Positions 20,182-29,209 of a stretch of 64,000 nt of DNA are shown one piece after another (positions within the stretch are counted from its first letter, which is position 1; every line of letters starts with the position of its first letter). A program made the translations under genes and the position numbers. Source of the stretch: Tardiphaga sp. 709 (lineage in GTDB: Bacteria > Pseudomonadota > Alphaproteobacteria > Rhizobiales > Xanthobacteraceae); contig NZ_CP135529.1 in assembly GCF_032401055.1 (NCBI RefSeq), forward strand, positions 124,001 to 188,000. The letters run 5' to 3'. The notes beneath the pieces were generated by a model. It did no database searches, was not told where the DNA came from, and was given only the letters and a program-made list of their open reading frames with translations.

Positions 20182-20287
20182 AAAAGTTCGTGAACGGCTG
20201 TCACGTGTTGGTCGCAAGGTTAAAGGCTTGGTAACGGAGACGGTGTTTACTCAATTCAGTTGTTTGTTGCGTATGAGTGAGTAACCA

Positions 20288-21679
20288 ATGTCCAGCGTTG
20301 TCGAGTTGCTTTACTCGCGCCGCGCTCCGCAGGTCGCGGTGCTGGCGCTGATGTCTATCGGTTTTGCCGGCTGCAGCGCCGACATGCAGACACGCCTATC
20401 TCAGAATCCAAATTTTGACTCAGGTCAGTCCCGTGGCTTTGGCTGGCAAGGCGAAACCACCGGCTCGGTGCCGCAGCGCGCACCACGCGCGCCGGTCGAG
20501 CGCCAGGAACTGCCGCAGTATCAGCGCCCGGCCTATAATCCGCAGCCGCAGTATCAATCCCAGGCTTTGCCGCCGCCGATCTCGGCGCCGACATCTCGTC
20601 CGGTTGCGTCGGCTGCACCCGTCAGCGGGGGCGGCAACGGTATGTATACGCCGCCGCCCGCACGTGCGCCGATCGAAACCACCGGCTCCACGGCGCCGCG
20701 CTCGGTTGCAGCGACCAACGGCCTTGCCCGTGATGGCGGCACCTCGATCATCGTCGGCACCAGCGATACGCTCGACGGTCTGGCGAAGCGCTACAACGTC
20801 TCGTCGGCCGCGATCCTGCAGGCCAATGGCTACAAGGGTCCCCGCGCGCTGTCGCCCGGCCAGTCGCTGATCATTCCGCGCCAGGGCGCTGCGGCAACTC
20901 CGGCCGTTGCTGCTGCTCCGAACAAACCTGCTGTCGGCGCGTCGACCACGCATTTTGTCAATCGCGGTGATACGCTGATGAGCATCTCGCGCCGGAACAA
21001 CGTGTCGGTGGCCGAACTCGCACGCGCCAATGGTCTGGCGCCGACTGCCCAGTTGAAGCTCGGCTCCAAGATTACGATACCGGGGGCGCGTACGGCTTCT
21101 GCGGCTCCCGCGGCCGCGCCGCTTGCTGCGCCCGTCGCAGCCGTGACGGCCGCCCCGGTTGGCGCGGTTACGTCCGCTGCCGTGGCCCGTGTTGCTTCTG
21201 CCGAGCCCGCACAGAAGGCCCGTCTGGCAAGTGCCACGACGACGCCTGAAGAAACCGCGCCGGAATCGCCGACTAAAGCCGCTGACGCAACCGGCGCTTT
21301 GCCGACGTTCCGTTGGCCGGTGCGCGGCCGCGTGGTCACAGGCTATGGCGCCAAGACCAATGGCAAGTCCAACGACGGCATCAACGTCGCCGTGCCGGAA
21401 GGCACGCCGATCAAGGCTGCCGAAGATGGCGTCGTTGCCTATTCCGGCAACGAGCTGAAGGGTTACGGCAATCTGGTCCTCGTTCGTCACTCCAACGGCT
21501 ACGTCACCGCATATGCCCATGCGAGTGAGCTGATGGTGAAGCGTGGCGAGACCATCAAGCGCGGTCAGGTGATCGGCAAGTCCGGCCAGTCTGGTGAGGT
21601 TACTTCGCCGCAGCTTCACTTCGAGATCCGCAAGGGCTCGTCGCCGGTCGATCCGCTGCAGTTCCTCAACGGGGCGTAA
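20288..21679 (+). CDS. NlpD-like lipoprotein: two LysM repeats and a degenerate M23 (LytM) domain
   Basis: This 463-residue envelope protein has an N-terminal signal with a lipobox (GFAGC, Cys at about residue 29), so it is probably a lipoprotein. Two LysM peptidoglycan-binding repeats follow at about 155-197 and 221-265, joined by Ala/Pro-rich linkers. An M23/LytM domain spans about residues 342-460. The metal ligands are mostly missing. The HxGxD motif reads NDGIN (N362 and N366 in place of His and Asp), and HLH reads QLH (Q442). Such domains are not peptidases but activate cell-wall amidases, as in E. coli NlpD and EnvC. It is placed directly after pcm, as nlpD is in many proteobacteria. 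Confidence 0.9.
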   Translation: MSSVVELLYSRRAPQVAVLALMSIGFAGCSADMQTRLSQNPNFDSGQSRGFGWQGETTGSVPQRAPRAPVERQELPQYQRPAYNPQPQYQSQALPPPISAPTSRPVASAAPVSGGGNGMYTPPPARAPIETTGSTAPRSVAATNGLARDGGTSIIVGTSDTLDGLAKRYNVSSAAILQANGYKGPRALSPGQSLIIPRQGAAATPAVAAAPNKPAVGASTTHFVNRGDTLMSISRRNNVSVAELARANGLAPTAQLKLGSKITIPGARTASAAPAAAPLAAPVAAVTAAPVGAVTSAAVARVASAEPAQKARLASATTTPEETAPESPTKAADATGALPTFRWPVRGRVVTGYGAKTNGKSNDGINVAVPEGTPIKAAEDGVVAYSGNELKGYGNLVLVRHSNGYVTAYAHASELMVKRGETIKRGQVIGKSGQSGEVTSPQLHFEIRKGSSPVDPLQFLNGA

Positions 21680-21710
21680 GCGCAATCCACGAAGTGTAGT
21701 TCGCATTTAA

Positions 21711-21737
21711 GCAAGCCCGGCCTCGTGCCGGGCTTGC
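21711..21737 (+). terminator. Hairpin terminator after the NlpD-like gene
   Basis: A perfect 10-bp stem (GCAAGCCCGG with CCGGGCTTGC) and a 7-base loop begin 31 bases after the stop codon. Only a weak T-rich stretch follows, so termination may be partial or aided by Rho. Confidence 0.6.
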
Positions 21738-21860
21738 TGCGTTTGATCTCGGGGCTACGGCCCACTCCAGCTCCGGAGTCTTCAACGCGCTGCTGCGAGT
21801 GGGCAGCTTGCGCACGCAAGCTCGGTTGACTGCCGCGCGATGTTGCCCATATGTGGACAT

Positions 21861-22048
21861 GTCGTGGTTCTTCGGGAAGGTTTGCCCGAAGCTAAGAGGG
21901 AAGCCGGTGAGGCGTTAAGCCAAGGCCGGAGCTGCCCCCGCAACTGTAAGCGGTGAGCCGCTGTCCATTAAAGTCACTGAGACCTGCAAAGGTTTTGGGA
22001 AGGCCGGACAGCAGCATTGACCCGCGAGCCAGGAGACCTGCCTCGACA
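21861..22048 (+). ncRNA. Cobalamin riboswitch upstream of metE
   Basis: The leader has the conserved adenosylcobalamin riboswitch elements in order. These are the GAAGCTAAGAGGGAAGCCGG-type P3/P4 region, GCTGCCCCCGCAACTGTAAGCGG, CACTGAGACCTGC, and the closing B12 box AGCCAGGAGACCTGCC at about 22026-22041. It precedes metE, encoding the B12-independent methionine synthase. That fits known biology: when cobalamin is available the riboswitch shuts off the costly MetE and the B12-dependent MetH is used. The boundaries are estimated by eye. Confidence 0.93.
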
Positions 22049-22141
22049 ACATAAACGTCCTCGGGCGGGGTGTCCCGGTGGTGCGGTTGCGATTCCGCGA
22101 CTGCCGTCGTGGAATCCAGACGTGTCACTTTGGCCTTTTGC

Positions 22142-22156
22142 CCCCAATCATTGGGG
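22142..22156 (+). promoter_or_regulatory. metE: Hairpin covering the metE ribosome-binding site
   Basis: CCCCAATCATTGGGG can fold into a 6-bp stem with a 3-base loop. It ends seven bases before the metE ATG at 22164. The right arm GGGG is the only plausible Shine-Dalgarno sequence, so folding would block ribosome entry. No run of T follows, which argues against an intrinsic terminator. I infer that this is the expression platform of the riboswitch, working at the level of translation. Confidence 0.55.
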
Positions 22157-22163
22157 TTAAGCC

Positions 22164-24551
22164 ATGTCTACTGTGTCAAAGTCTACTTCTTCCAAGTCTT
22201 CTGCCAAATCTACGTCCTCGCTTCCTGTTGCTACTTTGGGAACGCCACGGATCGGTCCGCGGCGTGAGCTCAAGATGGCGCTGGAAAGCTATTGGTCCGG
22301 TGCAATCGACGAGAATGCGCTGATCGATGTCGGCGTCGGGCTGCGTGCCGCAAACTGGGCACGTCAGAAGTCGCTCGGGATCACGGTTATGCCGTCGAAC
22401 GACTTCTCATTCTACGATCAGGTACTCGATACCAGCGTCATGGTAGGCGCCATTCCGAAGGTCTATGGCTGGAAGGGAGGAGACGTTTCCTTCGCGACCT
22501 ATTTTGCCATGGCGCGTGGATCACAAGGCGATGCGCATGACGAGGCCTGCACGCACGGCTCTCATACGCATGATACGTCGCAAGGCGTACCAGCACAGGA
22601 GATGACCAAATGGTTTGATACCAACTACCATTTCATGGTGCCTGAACTGGCGCAGGATCAGACCTTCAGTCTCGCATCGCGCAAGCCGATCAAGGAGTAC
22701 GAGGAGGCGAGATCGCTGGGTTATCAGACACGACCTGTGCTGGTTGGGTCTGTGACCTATCTCAAACTGGCCAAGAGTATGGATGCTTCATTCGACCCGG
22801 TGACGCTGCTCGATCGATTGCTGCCCGTCTATGTCGAGGTACTCGGCGAACTGGCCGACAAAGGGGCCGAATGGGTGCAACTGGATGAGCCGTGTCTCGT
22901 GCTCGATCTCGATGCACTCGCCCGGCAAGCGCTGCAGCGGACCTACGCTGCCTTTGCAGAAGCGGTCCCGCAGCTCAGGATCATGCTAAACACTTACTTT
23001 GGCGAACTTGGCGATAACCTCGATCTGGCCCTGTCGCTTCCCGTCGCCGGACTTCATCTCGATCTGGTCCGTGGATCGGACCAGTTCGATGAAGTCGCTG
23101 CGAAGGCGCGGAAGGACATGATCCTCTCGCTCGGCGTGATCGATGGCCGCAATATCTGGCGGTCCGATCTGTCCAGCCTGCTTGATGGGCTGGAGCCCAT
23201 GGTCGATCTGCTAGGGCGGGATCGCGTGGAACTCGCGCCGTCCTGTTCGCTGCTGCATGTGCCGATTGATCTGGGCCTTGAGAATGATCTCGATCCGGAC
23301 GTCAAAAGTTGGCTGGCTTTCTCGGTCCAGAAGATGGAGGAGTTGGCCGCGCTCGGATCGGCGCTGGCTGGCAGCCGCGCGGATGTCGCTGCAACGCTTG
23401 CCGCGTCGGATGCCGCGGCGGCTGCGCGATTGGCATCGTCGAAGATCCACGATCTTGCTGTCGCCAAGCGTGTCGCCGCTGTTGATGCGACCATGCGACG
23501 TCGCGGCAATGACTTTGCCACACGTGCGGCCGATCAGCATCGACGCTTCAAGCTGCCGGCATTCCCGACAACGACCATCGGCTCGTTTCCGCAGACCACG
23601 GAAGTGAGAAACGCACGCGGAGCCCATGTCAGGGGTACACTCAGCGATGCCGCCTACAAGACGTTCCTGCAGAACCAGACGGCGAGGGCGGTTCGCTGGC
23701 AGGAGAATATCGGTCTCGACGTGCTGGTGCATGGCGAGTTCGAGCGCAACGACATGGTGCAGTATTTTGGCGAGCAACTTTCCGGCTTCGCCTTCACCAA
23801 GCATGGCTGGGTGCAGTCCTATGGCTCCCGCTATGTGCGGCCTCCCGTGCTGTTCGGAGACGTGTCCCGGCCGCATCCGATGACCGTCGAATGGTGGCAA
23901 TATTCGCAGTCGCTCACCGAGAGGCCGATGAAGGCCATGCTGACGGGGCCCGTCACGATCCTGAACTGGTCGTTCGTGCGCGATGACATTCCCCGCGAAG
24001 TCGCGTGTCGCCAGATCGCACTCGCGATCCGCGATGAGGTGACGGATCTGGAGAAAGCTGGCGCCGGCATGATCCAGATCGACGAAGCGGCACTCCGCGA
24101 AGGGCTTCCGCTGCGCAAATCGGAATGGAAGTCCTATCTCGATTGGGCCGTGGAGAGCTTCCGCATCTGTTCGTCAGGCGTGCGGGATGACACGCAGATC
24201 CATACTCATATGTGTTACTCGGAGTTCAACGACATCATCGATGCGATCGGTGCCATGGATGCCGATGTGATCTCCATCGAAACGTCACGATCGAAGATGG
24301 AGCTGCTCGATGCGTTCAGGACCTACAAGTATCCGAACGAGATAGGTCCTGGGGTCTATGACATCCACTCGCCGCGGGTGCCTGAAACGCGCGACATGCT
24401 CGATCTGCTGAAGCTTGCACGGCAGCGGCTGGCGGACTCCCAGCTCTGGATCAATCCCGATTGCGGGCTGAAGACCCGGAAATGGGAGGAGGTGCGGCCT
24501 GCGCTCGTGAATATGGTCGCGGCAGCGCGTGAGTTGCGAAGCCTCGCCTAG
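22164..24551 (+). CDS. metE: 5-methyltetrahydropteroyltriglutamate--homocysteine methyltransferase
   Basis: This is the cobalamin-independent methionine synthase, 795 residues. It transfers the methyl group from methyltetrahydrofolate-triglutamate to homocysteine. Zinc ligands of the C-terminal barrel are present: the His-X-Cys in [12 protein letters not shown] and the late Cys in [25 protein letters not shown] marks the start of the catalytic half. The N-terminus carries a Ser/Lys/Thr-rich extension of about 25 residues before [14 protein letters not shown], longer than usual; the ATG at 22164 is the only start consistent with the hairpin and leader. Control is by the upstream cobalamin riboswitch. 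Confidence 0.97.
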   Translation: MSTVSKSTSSKSSAKSTSSLPVATLGTPRIGPRRELKMALESYWSGAIDENALIDVGVGLRAANWARQKSLGITVMPSNDFSFYDQVLDTSVMVGAIPKVYGWKGGDVSFATYFAMARGSQGDAHDEACTHGSHTHDTSQGVPAQEMTKWFDTNYHFMVPELAQDQTFSLASRKPIKEYEEARSLGYQTRPVLVGSVTYLKLAKSMDASFDPVTLLDRLLPVYVEVLGELADKGAEWVQLDEPCLVLDLDALARQALQRTYAAFAEAVPQLRIMLNTYFGELGDNLDLALSLPVAGLHLDLVRGSDQFDEVAAKARKDMILSLGVIDGRNIWRSDLSSLLDGLEPMVDLLGRDRVELAPSCSLLHVPIDLGLENDLDPDVKSWLAFSVQKMEELAALGSALAGSRADVAATLAASDAAAAARLASSKIHDLAVAKRVAAVDATMRRRGNDFATRAADQHRRFKLPAFPTTTIGSFPQTTEVRNARGAHVRGTLSDAAYKTFLQNQTARAVRWQENIGLDVLVHGEFERNDMVQYFGEQLSGFAFTKHGWVQSYGSRYVRPPVLFGDVSRPHPMTVEWWQYSQSLTERPMKAMLTGPVTILNWSFVRDDIPREVACRQIALAIRDEVTDLEKAGAGMIQIDEAALREGLPLRKSEWKSYLDWAVESFRICSSGVRDDTQIHTHMCYSEFNDIIDAIGAMDADVISIETSRSKMELLDAFRTYKYPNEIGPGVYDIHSPRVPETRDMLDLLKLARQRLADSQLWINPDCGLKTRKWEEVRPALVNMVAAARELRSLA

Positions 24552-24560
24552 GGCGAGTCG

Positions 24561-24593
24561 AATGCCGCCCCGTTGTCATGACGGGGCGGCATT
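24561..24593. terminator. Bidirectional hairpin between metE and the DUF815 gene
   Basis: A perfect 13-bp stem (AATGCCGCCCCGT with ACGGGGCGGCATT) and a 7-base loop sit between two convergent genes, nine bases after the metE stop and six before the end of the opposite gene. It can serve both transcripts. Confidence 0.8.
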
Positions 24594-24598
24594 TGCCT

Positions 24599-25582
24599 TT
24601 ACTTTGTGGCGAGCTTCACGCCGAGACGGCCAGCGAGCTCCTGCACGAACTGCCAGGCCACGCGACCTGAGCGCGAGCCACGGGTGGTCGACCATTCCAA
24701 TGCGTCTCGCTCCAGCTCGGCGGCGTCGGTCTTGAGGCCATAGTGGCTGCAATAGCCGCGCACCATGTCGAGATATTCGTCCTGGCTGCATTTGTGGAAG
24801 CCGAGCCAGAGGCCGAAACGATCCGACAGCGACACCTTCTCTTCGACCGCTTCGCCGGGATTGATGGCGGTCGAGCGTTCGTTCTCGATCATCTCGCGCG
24901 CCAGAAGATGGCGGCGGTTCGAGGTCGCATAGAGGATCACGTTGTCCGGCCGGCCTTCGATGCCGCCTTCCAATACGGCTTTCAGCGATTTGTAGGACGC
25001 ATCGTTGCCGTCGAAAGAAAGATCATCGCAGAACACGATGAAATAAAAATCCGAGGCGCGGATCTGTTCCATCAGCGCCGGCAGGCTCTCGATGTCCTCG
25101 CGATGAATCTCGACCAGCTTGAGACGACCAGCGACGGACTTGCTGGCATTGACTGAGGCATGCGCGGCCTTGACCAGCGATGACTTGCCCATGCCGCGCG
25201 CGCCCCAGAGCAGCGCGTTGTTGGCCGGCAGGCCGTTGGCGAAGCGTCGGGTGTTCTCGATCAGGGTGTCGACCTGCTGGTTGATGCCCTGCAGCAGGCC
25301 GATATCGACCCTCGAGACCTTCGGCACCGGCGCAAGGCGGCCGTCGGGATGCCAGATAAAGGCTTCGGCGCTGCCCAGAGAATCAGCGTTGGACAACTTC
25401 GGCGCCGCCGCAGCCATGCCGGCGGCAATGGCCTCAAGGGCGAGCGCGATCCGCTCATCGATCTGGGCGGCGGCGGCTGGTCGCGGACGTTTTGCCGCGG
25501 TCGTGCGGACGGTCTTGGACGTGCGGGTCGCAGGGGCCTTTTTGGCAGGGCGGCGGCTTGTTTTATTGGGCTTTTTTGACAT
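24599..25582 (-). CDS. DUF815-family P-loop ATPase
   Basis: This 327-residue AAA-type ATPase belongs to the DUF815 family, whose cellular role is not established. After a Lys/Arg/Ala-rich N-terminal stretch the core carries Walker A GARGMGKSSLV (about residues 127-137). A Walker B-like FYFIVFCDDLSFD follows, then a sensor-type YATSNRRHLL. The start is placed at MSKKPNKTS (ATG at 25582); the frame extends 20 codons upstream without support. It is divergent from yajC, with about 195 bases between, and convergent with metE. The family is widespread in proteobacteria as a housekeeping gene of unknown duty. Confidence 0.85.
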   Translation of the reverse strand: MSKKPNKTSRRPAKKAPATRTSKTVRTTAAKRPRPAAAAQIDERIALALEAIAAGMAAAAPKLSNADSLGSAEAFIWHPDGRLAPVPKVSRVDIGLLQGINQQVDTLIENTRRFANGLPANNALLWGARGMGKSSLVKAAHASVNASKSVAGRLKLVEIHREDIESLPALMEQIRASDFYFIVFCDDLSFDGNDASYKSLKAVLEGGIEGRPDNVILYATSNRRHLLAREMIENERSTAINPGEAVEEKVSLSDRFGLWLGFHKCSQDEYLDMVRGYCSHYGLKTDAAELERDALEWSTTRGSRSGRVAWQFVQELAGRLGVKLATK

Positions 25583-25776
25583 TTTTGACTTTCCTCGGCG
25601 CGCACCCATATCGAGCCCGGAACACATCCGCAAGCGGTACAAATCGCAGACAAATCAGAGGGTTTACCGGCGTTGCAATTGGGACGCCGGCCGCTATAGT
25701 CCGCGCGAATTTACCCAAACCGGCCGAACGCCGACGCGTCGCCGGTTTATTCCCCAGCGTTTACGAGGACTTCCCG

Positions 25777-26148
25777 ATGTTCATTACCCCTGCGTTTGCC
25801 CAGGCTGCAGCCGGCGGCGACACCAACAGCATGCTGATGTCGCTGCTGCCTTTCGCGCTGATCTTCGTGATCATGTATTTCCTGATCCTGCGTCCGCAGC
25901 AGAAGAAGGTGAAGGACCACGCCGAGATGGTGAAGAACATCCGTCGTGGCGACACCATCGTCACCTCGGGCGGTTTGGTCGGCAAGGTCACCAAGGTGGT
26001 TGATGACGAGCAGGTTGAGTTCGAACTCGCCGAAGGCGTTCGCGTACGTCAGCTCCGCACGATGATCTCGGGCGTGCGCACCAAGGGTGAGCCCGCCAAG
26101 GAGAAGGCGGACAAGGCTGATGCCAAGGACGACGCGGCCGCGAGCTGA
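25777..26148 (+). CDS. yajC: Preprotein translocase subunit YajC
   Basis: This 123-residue accessory subunit of the Sec translocon forms a complex with SecDF. It has one N-terminal membrane helix (SLLPFALIFVIMYFLILRPQQKK) with the family motif LRPQQKK. The YajC core (VKNIRRGDTIVTSGGLVGKVTKV) follows, then a Lys/Ala/Asp-rich tail. The ATG at 25777 begins MFITPAFAQAA; upstream frame extension is noise. secD and secF follow on the same strand, the canonical order. Confidence 0.96.
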   Translation: MFITPAFAQAAAGGDTNSMLMSLLPFALIFVIMYFLILRPQQKKVKDHAEMVKNIRRGDTIVTSGGLVGKVTKVVDDEQVEFELAEGVRVRQLRTMISGVRTKGEPAKEKADKADAKDDAAAS

Positions 26149-26192
26149 TGCGTTTGCGCGTCGCCATTTCAAGAATCTGACGGATCATCTCG

Positions 26193-27791
26193 ATGTTGTA
26201 TTTCACGCGGTGGAAGGCGCTGGCGGTCATTCTGACGGCGCTCGTGGTCTGCCTGTGCGCGGTTCCGAATTTCTTCCCCGAAGCCACCGTGAAAACCTGG
26301 CCGAAATGGGCGCAGCGCCATCTGGTGCTGGGCCTCGACTTGCAGGGCGGCTCGCACATCCTGCTCGAAGTCGATGCCAATTCGGTCAAGAAGGACAAGC
26401 TCGATCAGGTGCGCGACGACGTCCGCCGCACGCTGCGTGATGCCAAGATCGTTTATACCGGTCTCGGCGTTCGCGGCGACAATGTCGAAGTCCGTATCAC
26501 CAAGGACACCGAATATCAGACCGCGCTCAGCAAGCTGCGCGAACTGTCACAGCCGCTCGGCGGCCTGATGGGGCAAAGCGGCCAGCGCAGCTTGGAAGTC
26601 TCGGACGCAGGCAACGGCCTGATCCGTCTTTCGGTGCCGCCGGCAGCGATCAATGACCGCATCCGCCAGTCCGTCGAGCAATCGATCCAGATCGTCGAGC
26701 GCCGCGTCAACGAACTCGGCACCGTCGAACCGCTGATCCAGCGTCAGGGCCTCGATCGCATTCTGGTGCAGGTGCCGGGCCTACAGGACCCGACCCGCCT
26801 CAAGGAATTGCTGGGCAAGACCGCGAAGCTCGACTTCCGCATGGTCGACACCTCGCTCCCGGCCGAGCAGGCACAAGGCAGGGTGCCGCCGGACTCCGAA
26901 CTCTTGATGAGCTCGCAATCTCCGAAGACGCCGTATCTCGTGAAGAAGGAAGTGCTGGTCTCGGGCGCTGACCTGACCGATGCGCAGCCGGGCTTCGATC
27001 AGCGCACCAACGAGCCGATCGTCTCGTTCCGTTTCAACACGTCCGGCGCGCGCAAGTTTGCCGATGCCACGGTGAAGAACGTCAATCTGCCCTTCGCCAT
27101 TGTGCTCGACAACGAAGTGGTGTCGGCCCCGGTCATTCGCGAGCCGATCACCGGCGGCTCCGGCCAGATCTCCGGCAGCTTCACCGTGCAGGGCGCCAAC
27201 GATCTGGCGATCCTGCTGCGTGCCGGCGCGCTGCCTGCGCCGCTCAGCATCATCGAGGAGCGTACCGTTGGCCCCGGTCTCGGCGCCGACTCGATCGCCA
27301 AGGGCGAGCTTGCGGCCTATGTCGGGTCGATCCTCGTTATCGTCTTCATGCTGCTGACCTACCGCCTGTTCGGCCTGTTCGCCAATATCGCGGTGACCAT
27401 CAACGTTCTGATGATTTTCGGTATCCTGTCGCTGCTCAACGCCACGCTGACGCTGCCCGGCATCGCTGGCATCGTGCTGACGGTCGGCATCGCCGTGGAC
27501 TCGAACGTGCTGATCTATGAGCGCATCCGCGAGGAGTTGCGCGCCGGCCGCACCGCCATTTCGGCGATCGATGCCGGCTTCAAGCGCGCGCTGGCGACCA
27601 TTCTGGATTCCAACATCACGACCTTCATCGCCGCTGCGGTGCTGTTTTACATCGGCACCGGACCGGTCCGCGGCTTCGCCGTGACCTTTGGCATTGGCAT
27701 CATCACAACGGTTTTCACGGCCTTCACCGTGACCCGTCTGATCGTCGCCGGCTGGGTCAGGTGGAAGCGGCCGACCAGCGTGCCGATTTGA
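26193..27791 (+). CDS. secD: Protein translocase subunit SecD
   Basis: This 532-residue inner-membrane protein uses the proton gradient to pull secreted proteins through SecYEG together with SecF. The first membrane helix is near residues 7-25. A large periplasmic region holds the P1 domain (GLDLQGGSHILLEVD start) and ends near SGSFTVQGANDLAILLRAGALPAPL. Five more helices include GELAAYVGSILVIVFMLLTYRLFG and the conserved GIAVDSNVLIYERIREE motif. Length and layout are normal for alphaproteobacteria. It starts 44 bases after yajC and ends 16 bases before secF. Confidence 0.96.
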   Translation: MLYFTRWKALAVILTALVVCLCAVPNFFPEATVKTWPKWAQRHLVLGLDLQGGSHILLEVDANSVKKDKLDQVRDDVRRTLRDAKIVYTGLGVRGDNVEVRITKDTEYQTALSKLRELSQPLGGLMGQSGQRSLEVSDAGNGLIRLSVPPAAINDRIRQSVEQSIQIVERRVNELGTVEPLIQRQGLDRILVQVPGLQDPTRLKELLGKTAKLDFRMVDTSLPAEQAQGRVPPDSELLMSSQSPKTPYLVKKEVLVSGADLTDAQPGFDQRTNEPIVSFRFNTSGARKFADATVKNVNLPFAIVLDNEVVSAPVIREPITGGSGQISGSFTVQGANDLAILLRAGALPAPLSIIEERTVGPGLGADSIAKGELAAYVGSILVIVFMLLTYRLFGLFANIAVTINVLMIFGILSLLNATLTLPGIAGIVLTVGIAVDSNVLIYERIREELRAGRTAISAIDAGFKRALATILDSNITTFIAAAVLFYIGTGPVRGFAVTFGIGIITTVFTAFTVTRLIVAGWVRWKRPTSVPI

Positions 27792-27807
27792 GTTTACGGA
27801 GCAGATT

Positions 27808-28824
27808 TTGACAACGACACAAATGGTTCTGGCAGGTCTGGGCGCGCTGATCGTCATTCTGTCGATCGTGGCGATCTTCGATCTGTTGCCGTCGCTCCGC
27901 ATCGTCCCCGACGATACGAAGTTCGATTTCACGCGCTTCCGCCGCATCTCGTTCCCGATCTCGGCGCTGCTGTCGATCCTCGCCATCGTGCTGTTCTTCA
28001 CGCACGGACTGAATTTCGGCATCGACTTCAAGGGTGGCACGCTGCTCGAAGTCCAGGCCAAATCCGGTACGGCCGATATCAGCGCGATGCGCTCGACGCT
28101 CGCCGCCCTGCAACTCGGCGACGTGCAGCTGCAGCAGTTCGGCGGCGCGGCCGACGTGCTGATCCGTCTGGCCGAACAGCCGGGTGGCGATGCCGCGCAG
28201 CAGGCCGCCGTTCAGAAGGTTCGTGCAGCCCTCGGTGACAGCGTCGAATATCGCCGCGTCGAAGTGGTGGGTCCGCGCGTCTCCGGCGAATTGCTGGCTT
28301 ACGGCATGCTCGGCCTGATCGTCGCGATCATGGGCATCCTGATCTATCTCTGGTTCCGCTTCGAATGGCAGTTCGCCCTGGGCGCCATGATCGCCAACGT
28401 CCACGATATCGTGCTGACGATCGGCTTCATGTCGATCACACAAGTCGACTTCGATCTCACCAGTATTGCGGCGCTGCTGACCATCCTCGGTTATTCGCTG
28501 AATGACACCGTGGTCATCTACGATCGTATTCGCGAGATTCTGCGTCGCTACAAGAAGATGCCGATGCCGGAGCTGCTGAACGAGTCGATCAATTCGACGC
28601 TGTCGCGTTCGATCATCACCCACGTCACCGTGACGCTGGCGCTGCTGGCGCTCTACGCGTTTGGCGGCCAGGCGATCCACTCCTTCACCGCCGTCATGAT
28701 CTTCGGCGTCGTGCTGGTCGGCACCTACACCTCGATCTTCATCGCCGCGCCGCTGCTGATCTATCTCGGCGTCGGCGAACACCGCGAAGACGCCGACAAG
28801 CCCGCCGCGAAGCCGAAGCCCTGA
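27808..28824 (+). CDS. secF: Protein translocase subunit SecF
   Basis: This 338-residue partner of SecD has six predicted membrane helices and a short periplasmic domain (GIDFKGGTLLEVQAK) after the first helix. Conserved later motifs are SLNDTVVIYDRIREILR and NSTLSRSIITHVTVTLALLALYAFGG. I take the TTG at 27808 as the start because GGAG lies six bases upstream; an ATG five codons later is an alternative. The downstream gene begins one base after the stop codon, so a single transcript probably covers yajC-secD-secF and the two genes after it. Confidence 0.94.
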   Translation: MTTTQMVLAGLGALIVILSIVAIFDLLPSLRIVPDDTKFDFTRFRRISFPISALLSILAIVLFFTHGLNFGIDFKGGTLLEVQAKSGTADISAMRSTLAALQLGDVQLQQFGGAADVLIRLAEQPGGDAAQQAAVQKVRAALGDSVEYRRVEVVGPRVSGELLAYGMLGLIVAIMGILIYLWFRFEWQFALGAMIANVHDIVLTIGFMSITQVDFDLTSIAALLTILGYSLNDTVVIYDRIREILRRYKKMPMPELLNESINSTLSRSIITHVTVTLALLALYAFGGQAIHSFTAVMIFGVVLVGTYTSIFIAAPLLIYLGVGEHREDADKPAAKPKP

Positions 28825-28825
28825 G

Positions 28826-29209
28826 ATGCCGGTCGATCCCGAAGCGCCGCACCTTCCGCGCTCGGCCGCCATCGAAGCCTACGGCAAGGGTGGCTTCCAC
28901 TTCGACACCATGTCGCATCAGGGCTCGCTGCTGTGCCTGCCCGATGCGGTGTGGGCGTGGTCGGTCACCAAGGCCAGTGACATTGACCGCCATTCGCTGC
29001 GGCGCGTGTTCGAAGGCGCGGCAGGCATCGACACGCTGATCATCGGCACCGGCAACGAGGTCTGGATCGTCCCGAACGATCTTCGCAGTGCCTTGCGCAA
29101 TCTGCATGTGGTGATCGACGCGATGCAAACCGGTCCTGCGATCCGCACCTATAACGTCATGATGGGCGAGCGCCGCCGCGTTGCCGCTGCATTGATCGCG
29201 GTGCCATGA
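28826..29209 (+). CDS. Mth938-like domain protein (NDUFAF3-related, DUF498)
   Basis: This 127-residue single-domain protein has the Mth938/DUF498 fold pattern. That pattern includes IEAYGKGGFHFD, GSLLCLPDAVWAWSV and the well-conserved central DTLIIGTGNEVWIVP, followed by VVIDAMQTGPAIRTYNVMMGERRRVAAALI. The human relative NDUFAF3 helps build respiratory complex I. The gene is tightly packed after secF (one-base gap) and overlaps the next gene (ATGA at 29206-29209). A bacterial role in complex I assembly is an inference from homology and from the neighbouring NDUFAF6-like gene; direct evidence is not in the sequence. Confidence 0.85.
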   Translation: MPVDPEAPHLPRSAAIEAYGKGGFHFDTMSHQGSLLCLPDAVWAWSVTKASDIDRHSLRRVFEGAAGIDTLIIGTGNEVWIVPNDLRSALRNLHVVIDAMQTGPAIRTYNVMMGERRRVAAALIAVP

